From Gaiellasilicea sp963789355 (lineage in GTDB: Bacteria; Actinomycetota; Thermoleophilia; Gaiellales; Gaiellaceae): DNA of 64,000 nt. Shown piece by piece: positions 8,008-15,821 of the stretch. The notes beneath the pieces were generated by a model that saw only the letters and a list, made by a program, of their open reading frames with translations, was not told the DNA's origin and ran no database searches. The position numbers were made by a program, and so were the translations under genes. The stretch is from contig CAWBKK010000010.1 in NCBI GenBank assembly GCA_963789355.1, positions 496,001-560,000 on the forward strand, read 5' to 3'. Within the stretch, counting starts at the first letter, position 1; the number at the start of each line of letters is the position of its first letter.

Positions 8008-9372
8008 ATGACCGTCGCGTTGGATCCCGCCCTGGTCACTGAGCTCGCGGCTCAGGTCTCCGGGCCGCTCCTTGAACCCGGTGATGCCGGCTATGACGCC
8101 GCTCGTGCGGTCCATAACGGCCTGATCGACCGGCGGCCGGCTGTGATCGTCCGCTGCCGGTCAGCGAGTGACGTCGTCGCTGCGCTCGCTTTTGCGCGCA
8201 GGGGTGGGCTTGAGGTTTCGGTTCGGGGCGGCGGTCATAACGTCGCGGGGCGCGCTATCACGCACGGCGGGGTGATGATCGATCTCGCCGAGATGAAGGG
8301 GATCGAGGTCGATCCCGGCGCGGGAACCGTACGCGCGGAGGGCGGCGTGCTCTGGGCGGAGCTGAACGACGTTACCGCTGAGCACGGGCTTGCGGTGACC
8401 GGAGGCGCGGTCTCGACCACGGGCATCGGCGGCTACACCCTTGGCGGCGGCCTCGGCTGGTTGATGGCCAAGCACGGTCTCGCAGCCGACAACCTGATTG
8501 GGGTCGAGCTCGTCACGGCAGATGGTGAGGAACTCGAAGTCGGGCCTGACTCGCACCCTGACCTTTTCTGGGCGCTTCGTGGCGGTGGCGGTAACTTCGG
8601 CGTCGCGACCTCGTTCACGTACCGCCTCCACCCGCTCCAAACGGTGGTGGGCGGTCTGATCGCACATCCGATCGATGCTGCCCCCGACCTGCTGCGCTTC
8701 TACCGCGACGCGGTGGCGAGCTGCTCGGACGACCTGACGGTATGGGCCGGTCTGGTGCACGCACCGGATGGATCCGGCACGAAACTGGCGGCGATGGTGG
8801 TCTTTCACACCGGCGACGCGGAGGCAGCGGAGCGTGACCTCGCACCGTTCAAGTCGTGGGGATCGCCGCTAATGGTCGAGGTCGGCCCGATGCCTTACCC
8901 GGTGATGAACACCATTCTCGACGACGGCTTCCCGACCGGCTCGTACAACTACTGGCTCTCGAGCTTCACACGCGGGCTTCCCGACGAGCTGATCGACACC
9001 GCCGTCGCCCGGTTCGCCAGCGCCCCCTCACCGATGATGGCGATCCTGTTCGAACACTTCCACGGCGCCGTCACGCGAGTCGGCGCAGCCGAGACCGCTG
9101 TGCCGCACCGCGACGAAGGCTGGAACCTCCTCCTCCCCTCGGTCTGGATCGACCCGGACGACACGGCCGCGAGCGTTACGTGGACACGAGACACGTTCGC
9201 TGCCCTGCAACCTCACCTCGGGCGCGGACGCTGGCTCAACTACCTCGGCGACGACCAAGCAGACGACGCCGTTCGCGCAGCTTACGGCCCCAACTACGAC
9301 CGGCTCGTCGAGGTCAAACGCCGCTACGACCCCGACAACGTCTTCCACCTCAACCACAACATCGTGCCCTAG
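8008..9372 (+). CDS. FAD-linked oxidase, berberine-bridge-enzyme (BBE) type
   Basis: A 454-residue flavoprotein with an N-terminal PCMH-type FAD domain (residues about 35-215) and a C-terminal BBE segment ending in YDPDNVFHLNHNI. The motif VRGGGHNVAG carries the histidine usually linked covalently to FAD. In the following motif (TGGAVSTTGIGGYTLGGG) the cysteine that makes the second flavin link in bicovalent members is absent, so a single covalent bond is expected. Such enzymes oxidise sugars, alcohols or alkaloid-like substrates; the substrate here cannot be told. A clear ribosome site (GGGAGG) lies about 10 bases upstream. It is monocistronic. Confidence 0.88.
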   Translation: MTVALDPALVTELAAQVSGPLLEPGDAGYDAARAVHNGLIDRRPAVIVRCRSASDVVAALAFARRGGLEVSVRGGGHNVAGRAITHGGVMIDLAEMKGIEVDPGAGTVRAEGGVLWAELNDVTAEHGLAVTGGAVSTTGIGGYTLGGGLGWLMAKHGLAADNLIGVELVTADGEELEVGPDSHPDLFWALRGGGGNFGVATSFTYRLHPLQTVVGGLIAHPIDAAPDLLRFYRDAVASCSDDLTVWAGLVHAPDGSGTKLAAMVVFHTGDAEAAERDLAPFKSWGSPLMVEVGPMPYPVMNTILDDGFPTGSYNYWLSSFTRGLPDELIDTAVARFASAPSPMMAILFEHFHGAVTRVGAAETAVPHRDEGWNLLLPSVWIDPDDTAASVTWTRDTFAALQPHLGRGRWLNYLGDDQADDAVRAAYGPNYDRLVEVKRRYDPDNVFHLNHNIVP

Positions 9373-9562
9373 CGTCCAGCGCGCGAGGACACGTATACCA
9401 CTGCTCCTCGGAGCGCTCTAGGCATCTGCGGCCACCAGGACGAGAGCGATCTCGAGCGCGCAATGCCTCCGAATGCGGACTGGGACATCGATCAGCGCGC
9501 GGAGACGATGCGCGACGTGCTCGCGCAGGACGAGCTGTGAATCGTTCCCCACGCCGAAGACG

Positions 9563-9585
9563 AAAGGCCCGCAAAACGGGCCCTT
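9563..9585 (-). terminator. rho-independent terminator after tmRNA
   Basis: Read on the minus strand this is a six-base stem GGCCCG/CGGGCC with a five-base TTTTG loop, extendable by weaker A-T and G-U pairs and followed by TTT. It sits immediately downstream of the tmRNA 3' end, as expected for ssrA. Confidence 0.75.
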
Positions 9586-9587
9586 CA

Positions 9588-9951
9588 TGGAGGCGGCGGG
9601 AATCGAACCCGCGTCCGCGGACGCACCGGGAAGAGCATCTACAAGCGTAGTCCCGGATTCAGATTCGCCCGCCGGTCGGTTCCGAGACGACACACCCGAC
9701 GGGCTAGCCATCCTAGAGAGTCGCGCCGCGGGCGATTGGCTCTCCCTTGGCGCCGAGCCCGATGTTGGCGCCCCTGCCCTGGCCTCGGGCCGAGCCAGGA
9801 GGGACGTCGCCAGTCCTAAGGGTTACTTAGGCAGCGAGTGCGAGATCGTTCTTCGCATTTGTTCGTTTCCCGGTGGTTTTACGAGGCCGACCGGGGACCT
9901 CGGCTTGCAGCTCTACCGGAGAACCGACCACGTCGAAACCAGGTCGCCCCC
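9588..9951 (-). ncRNA. ssrA: transfer-messenger RNA (tmRNA)
   Basis: The minus strand starts GGGGGCGACCTGGTTTCGAC, typical of tmRNA 5' ends. It ends about 364 bases later with a T-arm (GCGGG TTCGATT CCCGC) and acceptor CGCCTCC, which pairs with the 5' GGGGGCG over seven positions; a discriminator A follows and CCA is not encoded. The tag frame ends GAT CTC GCA CTC GCT GCC TAA. If resumed at GGG it reads GKRTNAKNDLALAA, with the LALAA degron-like end. The RNA rescues stalled ribosomes with SmpB, encoded 1.7 kb away on the same strand. Ends were set from acceptor pairing and are good to a few bases. Confidence 0.93.
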
Positions 9952-10037
9952 GTATGTGTTTTCAGCCGGAAGCGTAGCCGCAATGCCGGCGCGATGGGAC
10001 CACCGCCGAGGATGGCCCCACCACGCCGAACGAGCAG

Positions 10038-10553
10038 CTACGGAGTTGCGGGCCTGACCTGGATGTTGCCCCGTTCGATCGTCTCCAGCGGGAAGTCCGT
10101 CGGCCCCGTCAGCTGGCACGCCTGAGGGTCACCCGTCGTCGTCGGGTCGTCGTCCCAGAAGAACACACGGCTGATCTTGTCGTTCTTCCCGGGCTCGCCG
10201 TTGTCCTGCACGGAGAAGAAGACGGCATCGACGAGATTCGGGTCGTTCGTCCGCTTCGTCGTGCCGCCGAAAACGGCGATGTTGCCGACGACCTTCATGC
10301 ACGAGATGTCGACCTGCAGCTGGTAGGCCTTCCCGTCCACCTGGAAGTTCGGATTGTGCAGGACCGCATTTCCGGTGACCGTGCCGTCCGCGTGCGTCCT
10401 CGCACTGAACGAGAACTGGCGATTGCCGTCCAGCGTCCCGTGCCCGTTGGCCGAGTCGCCCGACGCACCCAGAGCGACGGTGACGAACGCCCCGACCGCA
10501 AGCGCACTCACCAGCGCGAGCGTCGCGACGACGTTGCGAGATACATGCTTCAC
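10038..10553 (-). CDS. secreted protein of unknown function
   Basis: I take the GTG at 10553 as start, preceded by AAAGGGG. It gives 171 residues opening with a basic stretch and hydrophobic core (VVATLALVSALAVGAFVTVALGA), a signal peptide. Longer in-frame starts add a low-complexity, unlikely N-terminus. The mature part is beta-rich and polar (FSFSARTHADGTVTGNAVLHN, shared in style with actinobacterial post-COAP-type exported proteins) and has two cysteines (in DISCMK and DPQACQL), perhaps a disulfide. No catalytic motif is recognised. It is a lone gene between ssrA and a divergent GNAT gene. Confidence 0.7.
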   Translation of the reverse strand: MKHVSRNVVATLALVSALAVGAFVTVALGASGDSANGHGTLDGNRQFSFSARTHADGTVTGNAVLHNPNFQVDGKAYQLQVDISCMKVVGNIAVFGGTTKRTNDPNLVDAVFFSVQDNGEPGKNDKISRVFFWDDDPTTTGDPQACQLTGPTDFPLETIERGNIQVRPATP

Positions 10554-10710
10554 GATTCCCCTTTCGTCGATGGAGCGCTGCCGCCGCTCCCCCCGTGTGG
10601 CCGCATCACAAGAGATGCAGCAGCTTCCCATACGCGCCGAGTTCGAGTCAAGCCGCACATGCGCGCCGCCGCTGGCAGCCCGTGTGGGTCGTTGGCCATA
10701 GTGTGGCGGC

Positions 10711-11631
10711 GTGGTGACGATTCGCGAGATCGGCGCGGACGAGCTCGAGGCCCTCCTCGGCGTCGTCGCGCAGGCGATGCCGCGGGAGGACATGGGCGGC
10801 GTCGAGGGTCTCGTCGACTGGCGGCGGCAGGCGGAGAACATGATCTGGCTGCTCGCCGAGGAGGACGGCCACGTCGTCGGGGCAGGCTACGCCCTGACGG
10901 GTTGGCACACGCCGCCCCACCGGGCGATCGGCGCCGCGCTCGTCGTTCCGGAGCGGCGCGGGCGCAGCACCGGCGACGAGCTTCGCGCTGTGCTCGAGCG
11001 CTGGGCGGGCGAGCACGGCGCGACCGAGCTCGAGGGGCCGGTCGCGGAGGAGGACGAGGGCAGCATCGCCTGGACGGCAGAGCGCGGCTACGAGGAAGCG
11101 GGACGCAACTCGCGGATGGTGCTCGACCTGACCGCGATCGACGCGCCGGAGGTGACGCCGCCTGCAGGGATCGAGCTCGTCACGTGGGCCGAGCGCCCGG
11201 AGCTCGCCGAGGGCCTGTGGGAGGTCGCCCGCGAAGCCGGACCCGACATCCCCGGAGAGGAGGAGACGGACGCCGGCCCGTTCGACGAGTGGCTCGACCG
11301 CGACATGAGCGGCTCAGGCGACCGTCCGGAGGCGGTCTTCGTCGCGATCGAGAACGGCGAGGTGCTGGGCTACGCAAAGCTCGCCTTCTCGGACGAGACG
11401 AAGGAGCGGGCGTACCACGACCTTACCGGCGTCAAGCGAGCGCACCGCGGCCGCGGGATCGCGGCCGCGCTCAAGGCGACGCAGATCACGTGGGCGAAGG
11501 AGAACGGTTTTCGTACGCTCCAGACCTCGAACGAGGTGCGCAACGCGCCGATCCGGCACCTGAATGCGAAGCACGGCTACGTGCTCGAGCCCGGAGTCGT
11601 GATCGTGCGCGCGACTATCGCCGGCTCTTGA
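10711..11631 (+). CDS. tandem GNAT-family acetyltransferase
   Basis: The 306-residue protein contains two GNAT-like halves. In the C-terminal half (about 150-306) the acetyl-CoA loop is visible as KRAHRGRGIAAALK, followed by the conserved TSNEVRNAPIRHLNAKHGY segment. The N-terminal half keeps a weaker P-loop-like VVPERRGRSTGDEL. Double-GNAT proteins are common in actinobacteria, with acceptors ranging from drugs to mycothiol precursors; the substrate here is unknown. Start is GTG 10711, with a second GTG immediately after. The 3' end overlaps the opposing smpB by 17 bases. Confidence 0.85.
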   Translation: MVTIREIGADELEALLGVVAQAMPREDMGGVEGLVDWRRQAENMIWLLAEEDGHVVGAGYALTGWHTPPHRAIGAALVVPERRGRSTGDELRAVLERWAGEHGATELEGPVAEEDEGSIAWTAERGYEEAGRNSRMVLDLTAIDAPEVTPPAGIELVTWAERPELAEGLWEVAREAGPDIPGEEETDAGPFDEWLDRDMSGSGDRPEAVFVAIENGEVLGYAKLAFSDETKERAYHDLTGVKRAHRGRGIAAALKATQITWAKENGFRTLQTSNEVRNAPIRHLNAKHGYVLEPGVVIVRATIAGS

Positions 11632-12079
11632 GCGCCCGCTCGATCTGACGCTTCGCGTCGCGGTCGACGATCGTCCGCCGCTTGTCGCCCTTCTCCTTAC
11701 CGCGGGCGAGCGCGACTTCGATCTTGACCCTGCCGTCCTTGAAGTAGAGGCGCGTCGGCACGATCGTCTGCCCCTTCTCGCGCACCTTGCCGACGAGGTC
11801 GGCGATCTCGGCGCGCTTCAGGAGCAGCTTGCGGTCGCGCGTGGGCTGGTGGTTGGCGATGTTGCCCTGCGCGTACTCCGAGATCTCGGCGCCGATCAGC
11901 CAGACCTCGTTGTCGCGCACGTCGGCATATGCCTGTGCGAGCGTGACCCGCCCGTCCCGCAGCGACTTCACCTCGGTTCCCACGAGCGCGATCCCGGCCT
12001 CGAACCGCTCGAGCAGCTCGTAGTCGAACCGCGCGCGTCGGTTCTCGGCGATCAGCTTGGTTCCGGTCGGCCGGGCCAT
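11615..12079 (-). CDS. smpB: SsrA-binding protein SmpB
   Basis: A 154-residue SmpB of normal length. It shows the conserved beginnings (KLIAENRRARFDYELLERFEAG), the tmRNA-binding GTEVKSLRDGRVTL strand pair, the GNIANHQPTRDRKLLLKR segment and the basic C-terminal tail (KRRTIVDRDAKRQIERALK), which becomes helical in the mRNA channel. It binds alanyl-tmRNA and delivers it to stalled ribosomes. The tmRNA gene lies downstream on the same strand, with two unrelated genes between. Confidence 0.97.
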   Translation of the reverse strand: MARPTGTKLIAENRRARFDYELLERFEAGIALVGTEVKSLRDGRVTLAQAYADVRDNEVWLIGAEISEYAQGNIANHQPTRDRKLLLKRAEIADLVGKVREKGQTIVPTRLYFKDGRVKIEVALARGKEKGDKRRTIVDRDAKRQIERALKSRR

Positions 12080-12114
12080 CCCAAGAGTGTAGGGACGGCC
12101 CGGCCGACGCTCGC

Positions 12115-12753
12115 CTAGAGAGCCGGCGTCGTCTCCACCGTGGGCTGCCGCCAGAGCAGCGCCGAGACGAGCAGAAGCCAGAGCGGGAATGCGAACACCA
12201 CGACCGCCCAGCCGATCGGCGGAATCAGCGCCACCACTGCGAGAACGAGCGAGATCCAGCCAACCCAGGCAGGGAGCACCCGCGCGCGAACGGCCGCGAG
12301 CCCGACCGCAAGGAAGAAGCCCACCAGCATCAGCTCCGCGGCGATGAAGAAGCCGTCACCGAGAGCTGTCATCGCTTCGGCGGCACCCCCTTCGAGGTTC
12401 CGGTCGAGATTGTCGCTCGCGAGGGCCCCGGCCACTTCCGGGACGATCGAGGCGAGCAGGAAGAGCGCCGCCGCGAACCCGAACCCGTACGCAAGCCGCG
12501 CGAGTTGCCCGGATGCGGGCGCGATGCGCGTCCGAAGCCCGTCGAGGAACCAGATCAGAGCGATCGTGCCGAGACCCCAGAGAACCGTGCCGATCGCCAG
12601 CGTCCCCAGATTGTCGGCGAGGTAGCTGGCCAGCTCGGCCCCGGTCGCGTCGTCGTCCGGGGAGTTGCTGTCGGCTTCCGCTACGAGCACGGAGACGACG
12701 AACAGCACAACGCTCAGCACACCTGCGAGAGGCGTGACGCGCCTTTCGTCCAT
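12115..12753 (-). CDS. six-helix membrane protein, unknown function
   Basis: A 212-residue protein started at ATG 12753, with AAAGGGG upstream; a longer in-frame start is rejected for lack of a ribosome site. About six transmembrane segments are visible, including LAGVLSVVLFVVSVLVA, LGTLAIGTVLWGLGTIALIW, LAYGFGFAAALFLLASIV and a double segment near the C-terminus. An acidic loop (ADSNSPDDDATGAE) follows the first helix. It resembles the DUF4386-like actinobacterial integral membrane proteins, but I cannot assign a function. Confidence 0.75.
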   Translation of the reverse strand: MDERRVTPLAGVLSVVLFVVSVLVAEADSNSPDDDATGAELASYLADNLGTLAIGTVLWGLGTIALIWFLDGLRTRIAPASGQLARLAYGFGFAAALFLLASIVPEVAGALASDNLDRNLEGGAAEAMTALGDGFFIAAELMLVGFFLAVGLAAVRARVLPAWVGWISLVLAVVALIPPIGWAVVVFAFPLWLLLVSALLWRQPTVETTPAL

Positions 12754-12823
12754 AGAAGAACCCCTTTCCGTTGCGGAATCTGCCGACCGTCTCACATCGG
12801 CCGGATGCCGGTAACGTTGGAGC

Positions 12824-13087
12824 GTGGTCACCGCCCTCGCGTTCGTAGCGGCGACGTGGGGCATCGCGATGGCGGTCTCCCCCGTCCTCCAGATCCGGAA
12901 GATGGTGCAGCACCGGAGCTCCCACGGGATCTCGCTCGGCTATCCGACCGTCCTCTTCGTCGGGTTCCTGCTCTGGCTCGCCTACGGGATCGCGCTCGGA
13001 AACTGGGCGTTGATCCTGCCGAACACGGTCGCGGCGGTCGTGATCGTGGCGACGATCGCCGTGGCGCGTCACTACCGCCGTCCCTGA
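12824..13087 (+). CDS. SemiSWEET-type PQ-loop transporter
   Basis: An 87-residue protein with three transmembrane helices, the size of a bacterial SemiSWEET half-transporter. The motif SPVLQIRKMVQHRSSHGISL matches the PQ-loop repeat, in which the first helix carries the proline (here SPVLQ) and is followed by the RSS...SLG turn. A second helix, VLFVGFLLWLAYGI, and the PNTVAAVV end complete the fold. These proteins dimerise to move sugars across the membrane. It starts with GTG, divergent from the gene to its left, and is followed 22 bases later by the VOC gene. Confidence 0.8.
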   Translation: MVTALAFVAATWGIAMAVSPVLQIRKMVQHRSSHGISLGYPTVLFVGFLLWLAYGIALGNWALILPNTVAAVVIVATIAVARHYRRP

Positions 13088-13109
13088 CGGCGCGTTAGGC
13101 TCGGACCCG

Positions 13110-13490
13110 ATGCCTCAGCTCAACGCGGTTGGGATCGTCGTCTCGGACATGGCCCGCTCGATCGGCTTCTATCGGCTGCTCGGGCTCGATGTCCCGGAGA
13201 CGCCGGCCGAGGGCCATCTCGACACGTTTCTGCCGAACGGCGTGCGCTTCATGCTCGACTCGGAGGAGGTCGTCCGCAGCTTCCGCCCCGAGTGGACGCG
13301 AGAGCGCGGCAACCAGCTGGCTCTCGCATTCGAGTGCGAGAGCCCCGCGGAGGTGAACGAGTTGTACGCCCGCGTCACGGCGGCGGGCTATCACGGCGAG
13401 AAGGAGCCCTGGGATGCGTTCTGGGGGCAGCGGTACGCCCAGCTGCAGGATCCCGACGGCGTCCCGGTCGACCTGTACGCGTCGCTCTGA
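13110..13490 (+). CDS. VOC/glyoxalase-like domain protein
   Basis: A 126-residue single VOC domain made of two beta-alpha-beta-beta-beta units. The first covers VGIVVSDMARSIGFYRLLGL and the second FECESPAEVNELYARVTAAG through AQLQDPDGVPVDLYA. The DPDGVPVDLY motif is typical of glyoxalase/bleomycin-resistance and dioxygenase relatives. The metal-binding histidine normally found near the start is not obvious (NAVGIVV), so metal dependence is doubtful. It lies just after the SemiSWEET gene on the same strand. Confidence 0.85.
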   Translation: MPQLNAVGIVVSDMARSIGFYRLLGLDVPETPAEGHLDTFLPNGVRFMLDSEEVVRSFRPEWTRERGNQLALAFECESPAEVNELYARVTAAGYHGEKEPWDAFWGQRYAQLQDPDGVPVDLYASL

Positions 13491-13504
13491 CGGCTGCGAC
13501 GAGG

Positions 13505-14158
13505 TCAGCCGACGCAGCCGGCCGACGTCCAGAGCTTCGTCGTCCCGTCCCGCGCGAGCTCGAGGTACGCGAGCGGCTTGCCGGTCCGCTCGCTGCGAAC
13601 GGCCAGCTTCGCCTCCACGACCTTGCCCTGCGCGCCGTCGGATGACGAGGTGATCAGCGGCGTCCAGAGAGCACCCGACGGCAAGGTTGCGCGGACTCGC
13701 ACGAGCACACGTCCACGCCCGAGGCAGGTCACGCGCTTGGACCAGCCCACCGGAGTGCCGGGCAAGCCGTCTGGCGTCAACGGGATCCGGGCACGCGACG
13801 CGCCGCAACGCGCGATGCTCGTGTAGACGCCCTCCCTACTGACGTGCTTGGGGAAGCGCTCCCACCGTCGAGCCCGGACGGAGACGAGATCGCCGCTCGG
13901 CGTCCACCCACCTGAGCCGACCGACACGAAGCCTGGCGACCGGTGCCCGACTGCACCATGCGCTTCGACCGTGCCGACGGGGTAGGCGTGAATGTCGACG
14001 GTGCGGACCTTGCCGGTCGCGACCTGGGGTAGGCAGCCAAACGTCCGGTCGATCATCGTTGCCGTTTCCGTCACGGCGCCTGCGTTGCCGCCGAACCCGA
14101 GGATGGCGGCGGCCACGAGGGCTGAGCTCAGGCCGAGCCGGACGATGAGTTGTGCCAT
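13505..14158 (-). CDS. secreted protein of unknown function
   Basis: A 217-residue protein with a signal peptide (LGLSSALVAAAILGFGGNAGA). The mature part is beta-rich with four cysteines (FGCLPQV, ARCGASR, VTCLGRG, TSAGCVG), suggesting two disulfides in an exported protein. No catalytic or binding motif is recognised. It starts just upstream of, and divides from, the helicase gene cluster on the same strand with a 30-base gap. Confidence 0.65.
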   Translation of the reverse strand: MAQLIVRLGLSSALVAAAILGFGGNAGAVTETATMIDRTFGCLPQVATGKVRTVDIHAYPVGTVEAHGAVGHRSPGFVSVGSGGWTPSGDLVSVRARRWERFPKHVSREGVYTSIARCGASRARIPLTPDGLPGTPVGWSKRVTCLGRGRVLVRVRATLPSGALWTPLITSSSDGAQGKVVEAKLAVRSERTGKPLAYLELARDGTTKLWTSAGCVG

Positions 14159-14188
14159 TCGGAAACGCAGCGTAGGTGCTACTCCCCG

Positions 14189-15820
14189 TCAGCGGCGGGA
14201 AAAACAGCGTTCGCAGAGCGCGAACCACGGCGCGCAGCTCTGGCCGCACTTCTTGCAGCGACCGACCGAGGGCGAGCTCACCTCGGCCGCGAGCTTCTCG
14301 CTGACGCGGCGCGACGCCGCCTCCTCCAGCGCGGCTGCGCGATCGAGCGTGACGCCCCCGACGTCCGGGTACTGGAGCGCGAACCAGCGCAGGATGCTGG
14401 CCGTGCGAGCGGCTTGCTCTGCATCCTCGAGCGTCGCGTCGCGAAGGCGATTGAGATCGAGCAGCCACTGCAGCACCGGCCGCGCCGCCCGGTCGCCGGC
14501 CACCGCCAGCGCGAGCGTGCCGAGCAGCTCCGCGTTGTCCTCGTCCACGGGCGCGTTGACGAGCTTCCAAACCTGCTCGAGCTCGAGCTGGCGACCCCGC
14601 TCGCGCAGCCGCCGCTGCACGACGTCCAGCCGGGCGAGCAGCGGAGCGATCGACTCGACCGAGAGCCAGCCCTCGGTTGCCCACTGGCGCAGCGCCGCGG
14701 TGTGCCAGGCGCGGAGCGCGGCCGGAAGCTGTGCCGGGCTCTCGATCGGCAGATCCTCGAGCCGCGGTCTGAGCCGCGCCGTGTCGACGATCCGGTAGCC
14801 GAGGTGCCCGCCCGGGAGCGGGACGTCGGGGTGGAGCGCTGCCTCGATCAGCTCCGGATCGGCGTTCGCCCACACGATGCCGGTGAGGACGCCGACGTGG
14901 CCGCGCTCGACGAGCCCGAAGCGGCCGGCGCGGCCGGCGATCTGAGCGATCTCCCACGCGTGCAGGTCGCGGCGCTCCTCGCCGTCGAACTTCTGCGACT
15001 CCGCGAACAGGAGCGTCTCGCAGGGGAGGTTGACACCGTGGCCGAGCACGTCGGTCGCGCAGCACACTGTCGCCTGCCCGTTCATGAAGCGCTCGATCTC
15101 GAGCCGCCGCGACGCCAGCGGCATCGCCCCGTAGAGGACGGCGACCTGGCCCGGCCGGCGGCGGTTGAGCTCGCCGGCCAGCGCCAGGACCGCGCGCCGG
15201 CTGAACGCGACGACGACGGTTCCGGGCTGGAGGCTCTGGAACGAGATCGGGCCCGTCCAGTCGAGCGGCGCCTTGCGCTCGAAGAAGCGGATCTCTGCCT
15301 GTGGGAAGGCGTTCTGCACCAGCGGCAGCGCCTCGACCGCACCGAGCAGGAGGATGTGGCGGTACTCACCCGCGAGCAGCAGCCGCGTCCAGGCAGAGCC
15401 GCGTTCGGCGTCGTCGGCCCACTGAACCTCGTCGAGGACGAGCACCTCACCGGAGAGAGGTGCCATCTCGGCGGTGCAGCAGATGATCGGCGCGCGCTCG
15501 TTGACCCGCTCCTCGCCGGTGACGAGCCCGACGGCGTCCTCGCCGAGCTGCGCGGCGAGGCGGCGGTGCGCCTCCTGGGCGAGCATCCGCAGCGGCGCGG
15601 CGAAGACACCGCGACCGGTCTCGGCGAGGAACTCGAGCGCCGCATGCGTCTTGCCGGAGTTCGTCGGACCGACGTGGGCGACGACCGTCTCCGGCTCGGT
15701 CAGCCTGAACGGAAGGACGATCTCCGGCTCGGGGACACGAACGTGGGCGTCGCGCCGTTGCCGGCGCTGGCCGCGGCTCGGCCGCTTCTGGCGGCCCCGG
15801 TGCTCCCGACGGGAGGCCAC
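14189..15820 (-). CDS. Suv3-type DExH RNA helicase with C-terminal zinc ribbon
   Basis: A 543-residue superfamily-2 helicase. Walker A is GPTNSGKT (residues 51-58), the exact form used by mitochondrial Suv3. Walker B is DEVQ (about 130-133) in place of DEAD/DEAH. Motif VI is seen as QIAGRAGRFG, with motif V ATDVLGHGVNLP. The last 25 residues hold CxxC...CxxC (C522, C525, C536, C539), a likely zinc ribbon. Suv3 relatives unwind RNA and support exonucleases in the degradosome. The gene follows ftsX by two bases, so it is probably transcribed with ftsEX-prfB. Its basic N-terminus may bind RNA. Confidence 0.85.
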   Translation of the reverse strand: MASRREHRGRQKRPSRGQRRQRRDAHVRVPEPEIVLPFRLTEPETVVAHVGPTNSGKTHAALEFLAETGRGVFAAPLRMLAQEAHRRLAAQLGEDAVGLVTGEERVNERAPIICCTAEMAPLSGEVLVLDEVQWADDAERGSAWTRLLLAGEYRHILLLGAVEALPLVQNAFPQAEIRFFERKAPLDWTGPISFQSLQPGTVVVAFSRRAVLALAGELNRRRPGQVAVLYGAMPLASRRLEIERFMNGQATVCCATDVLGHGVNLPCETLLFAESQKFDGEERRDLHAWEIAQIAGRAGRFGLVERGHVGVLTGIVWANADPELIEAALHPDVPLPGGHLGYRIVDTARLRPRLEDLPIESPAQLPAALRAWHTAALRQWATEGWLSVESIAPLLARLDVVQRRLRERGRQLELEQVWKLVNAPVDEDNAELLGTLALAVAGDRAARPVLQWLLDLNRLRDATLEDAEQAARTASILRWFALQYPDVGGVTLDRAAALEEAASRRVSEKLAAEVSSPSVGRCKKCGQSCAPWFALCERCFSRR

Positions 15821-15821
15821 C

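Noticed and set aside
9373..9562. Short frame (MPPNADWDIDQRAETMRDVL...) between the FAD oxidase and ssrA
   Set aside because: It reads like protein, but is only 25 codons from its ATG, has no ribosome site I trust and no family; it could be the tail of a lost gene.
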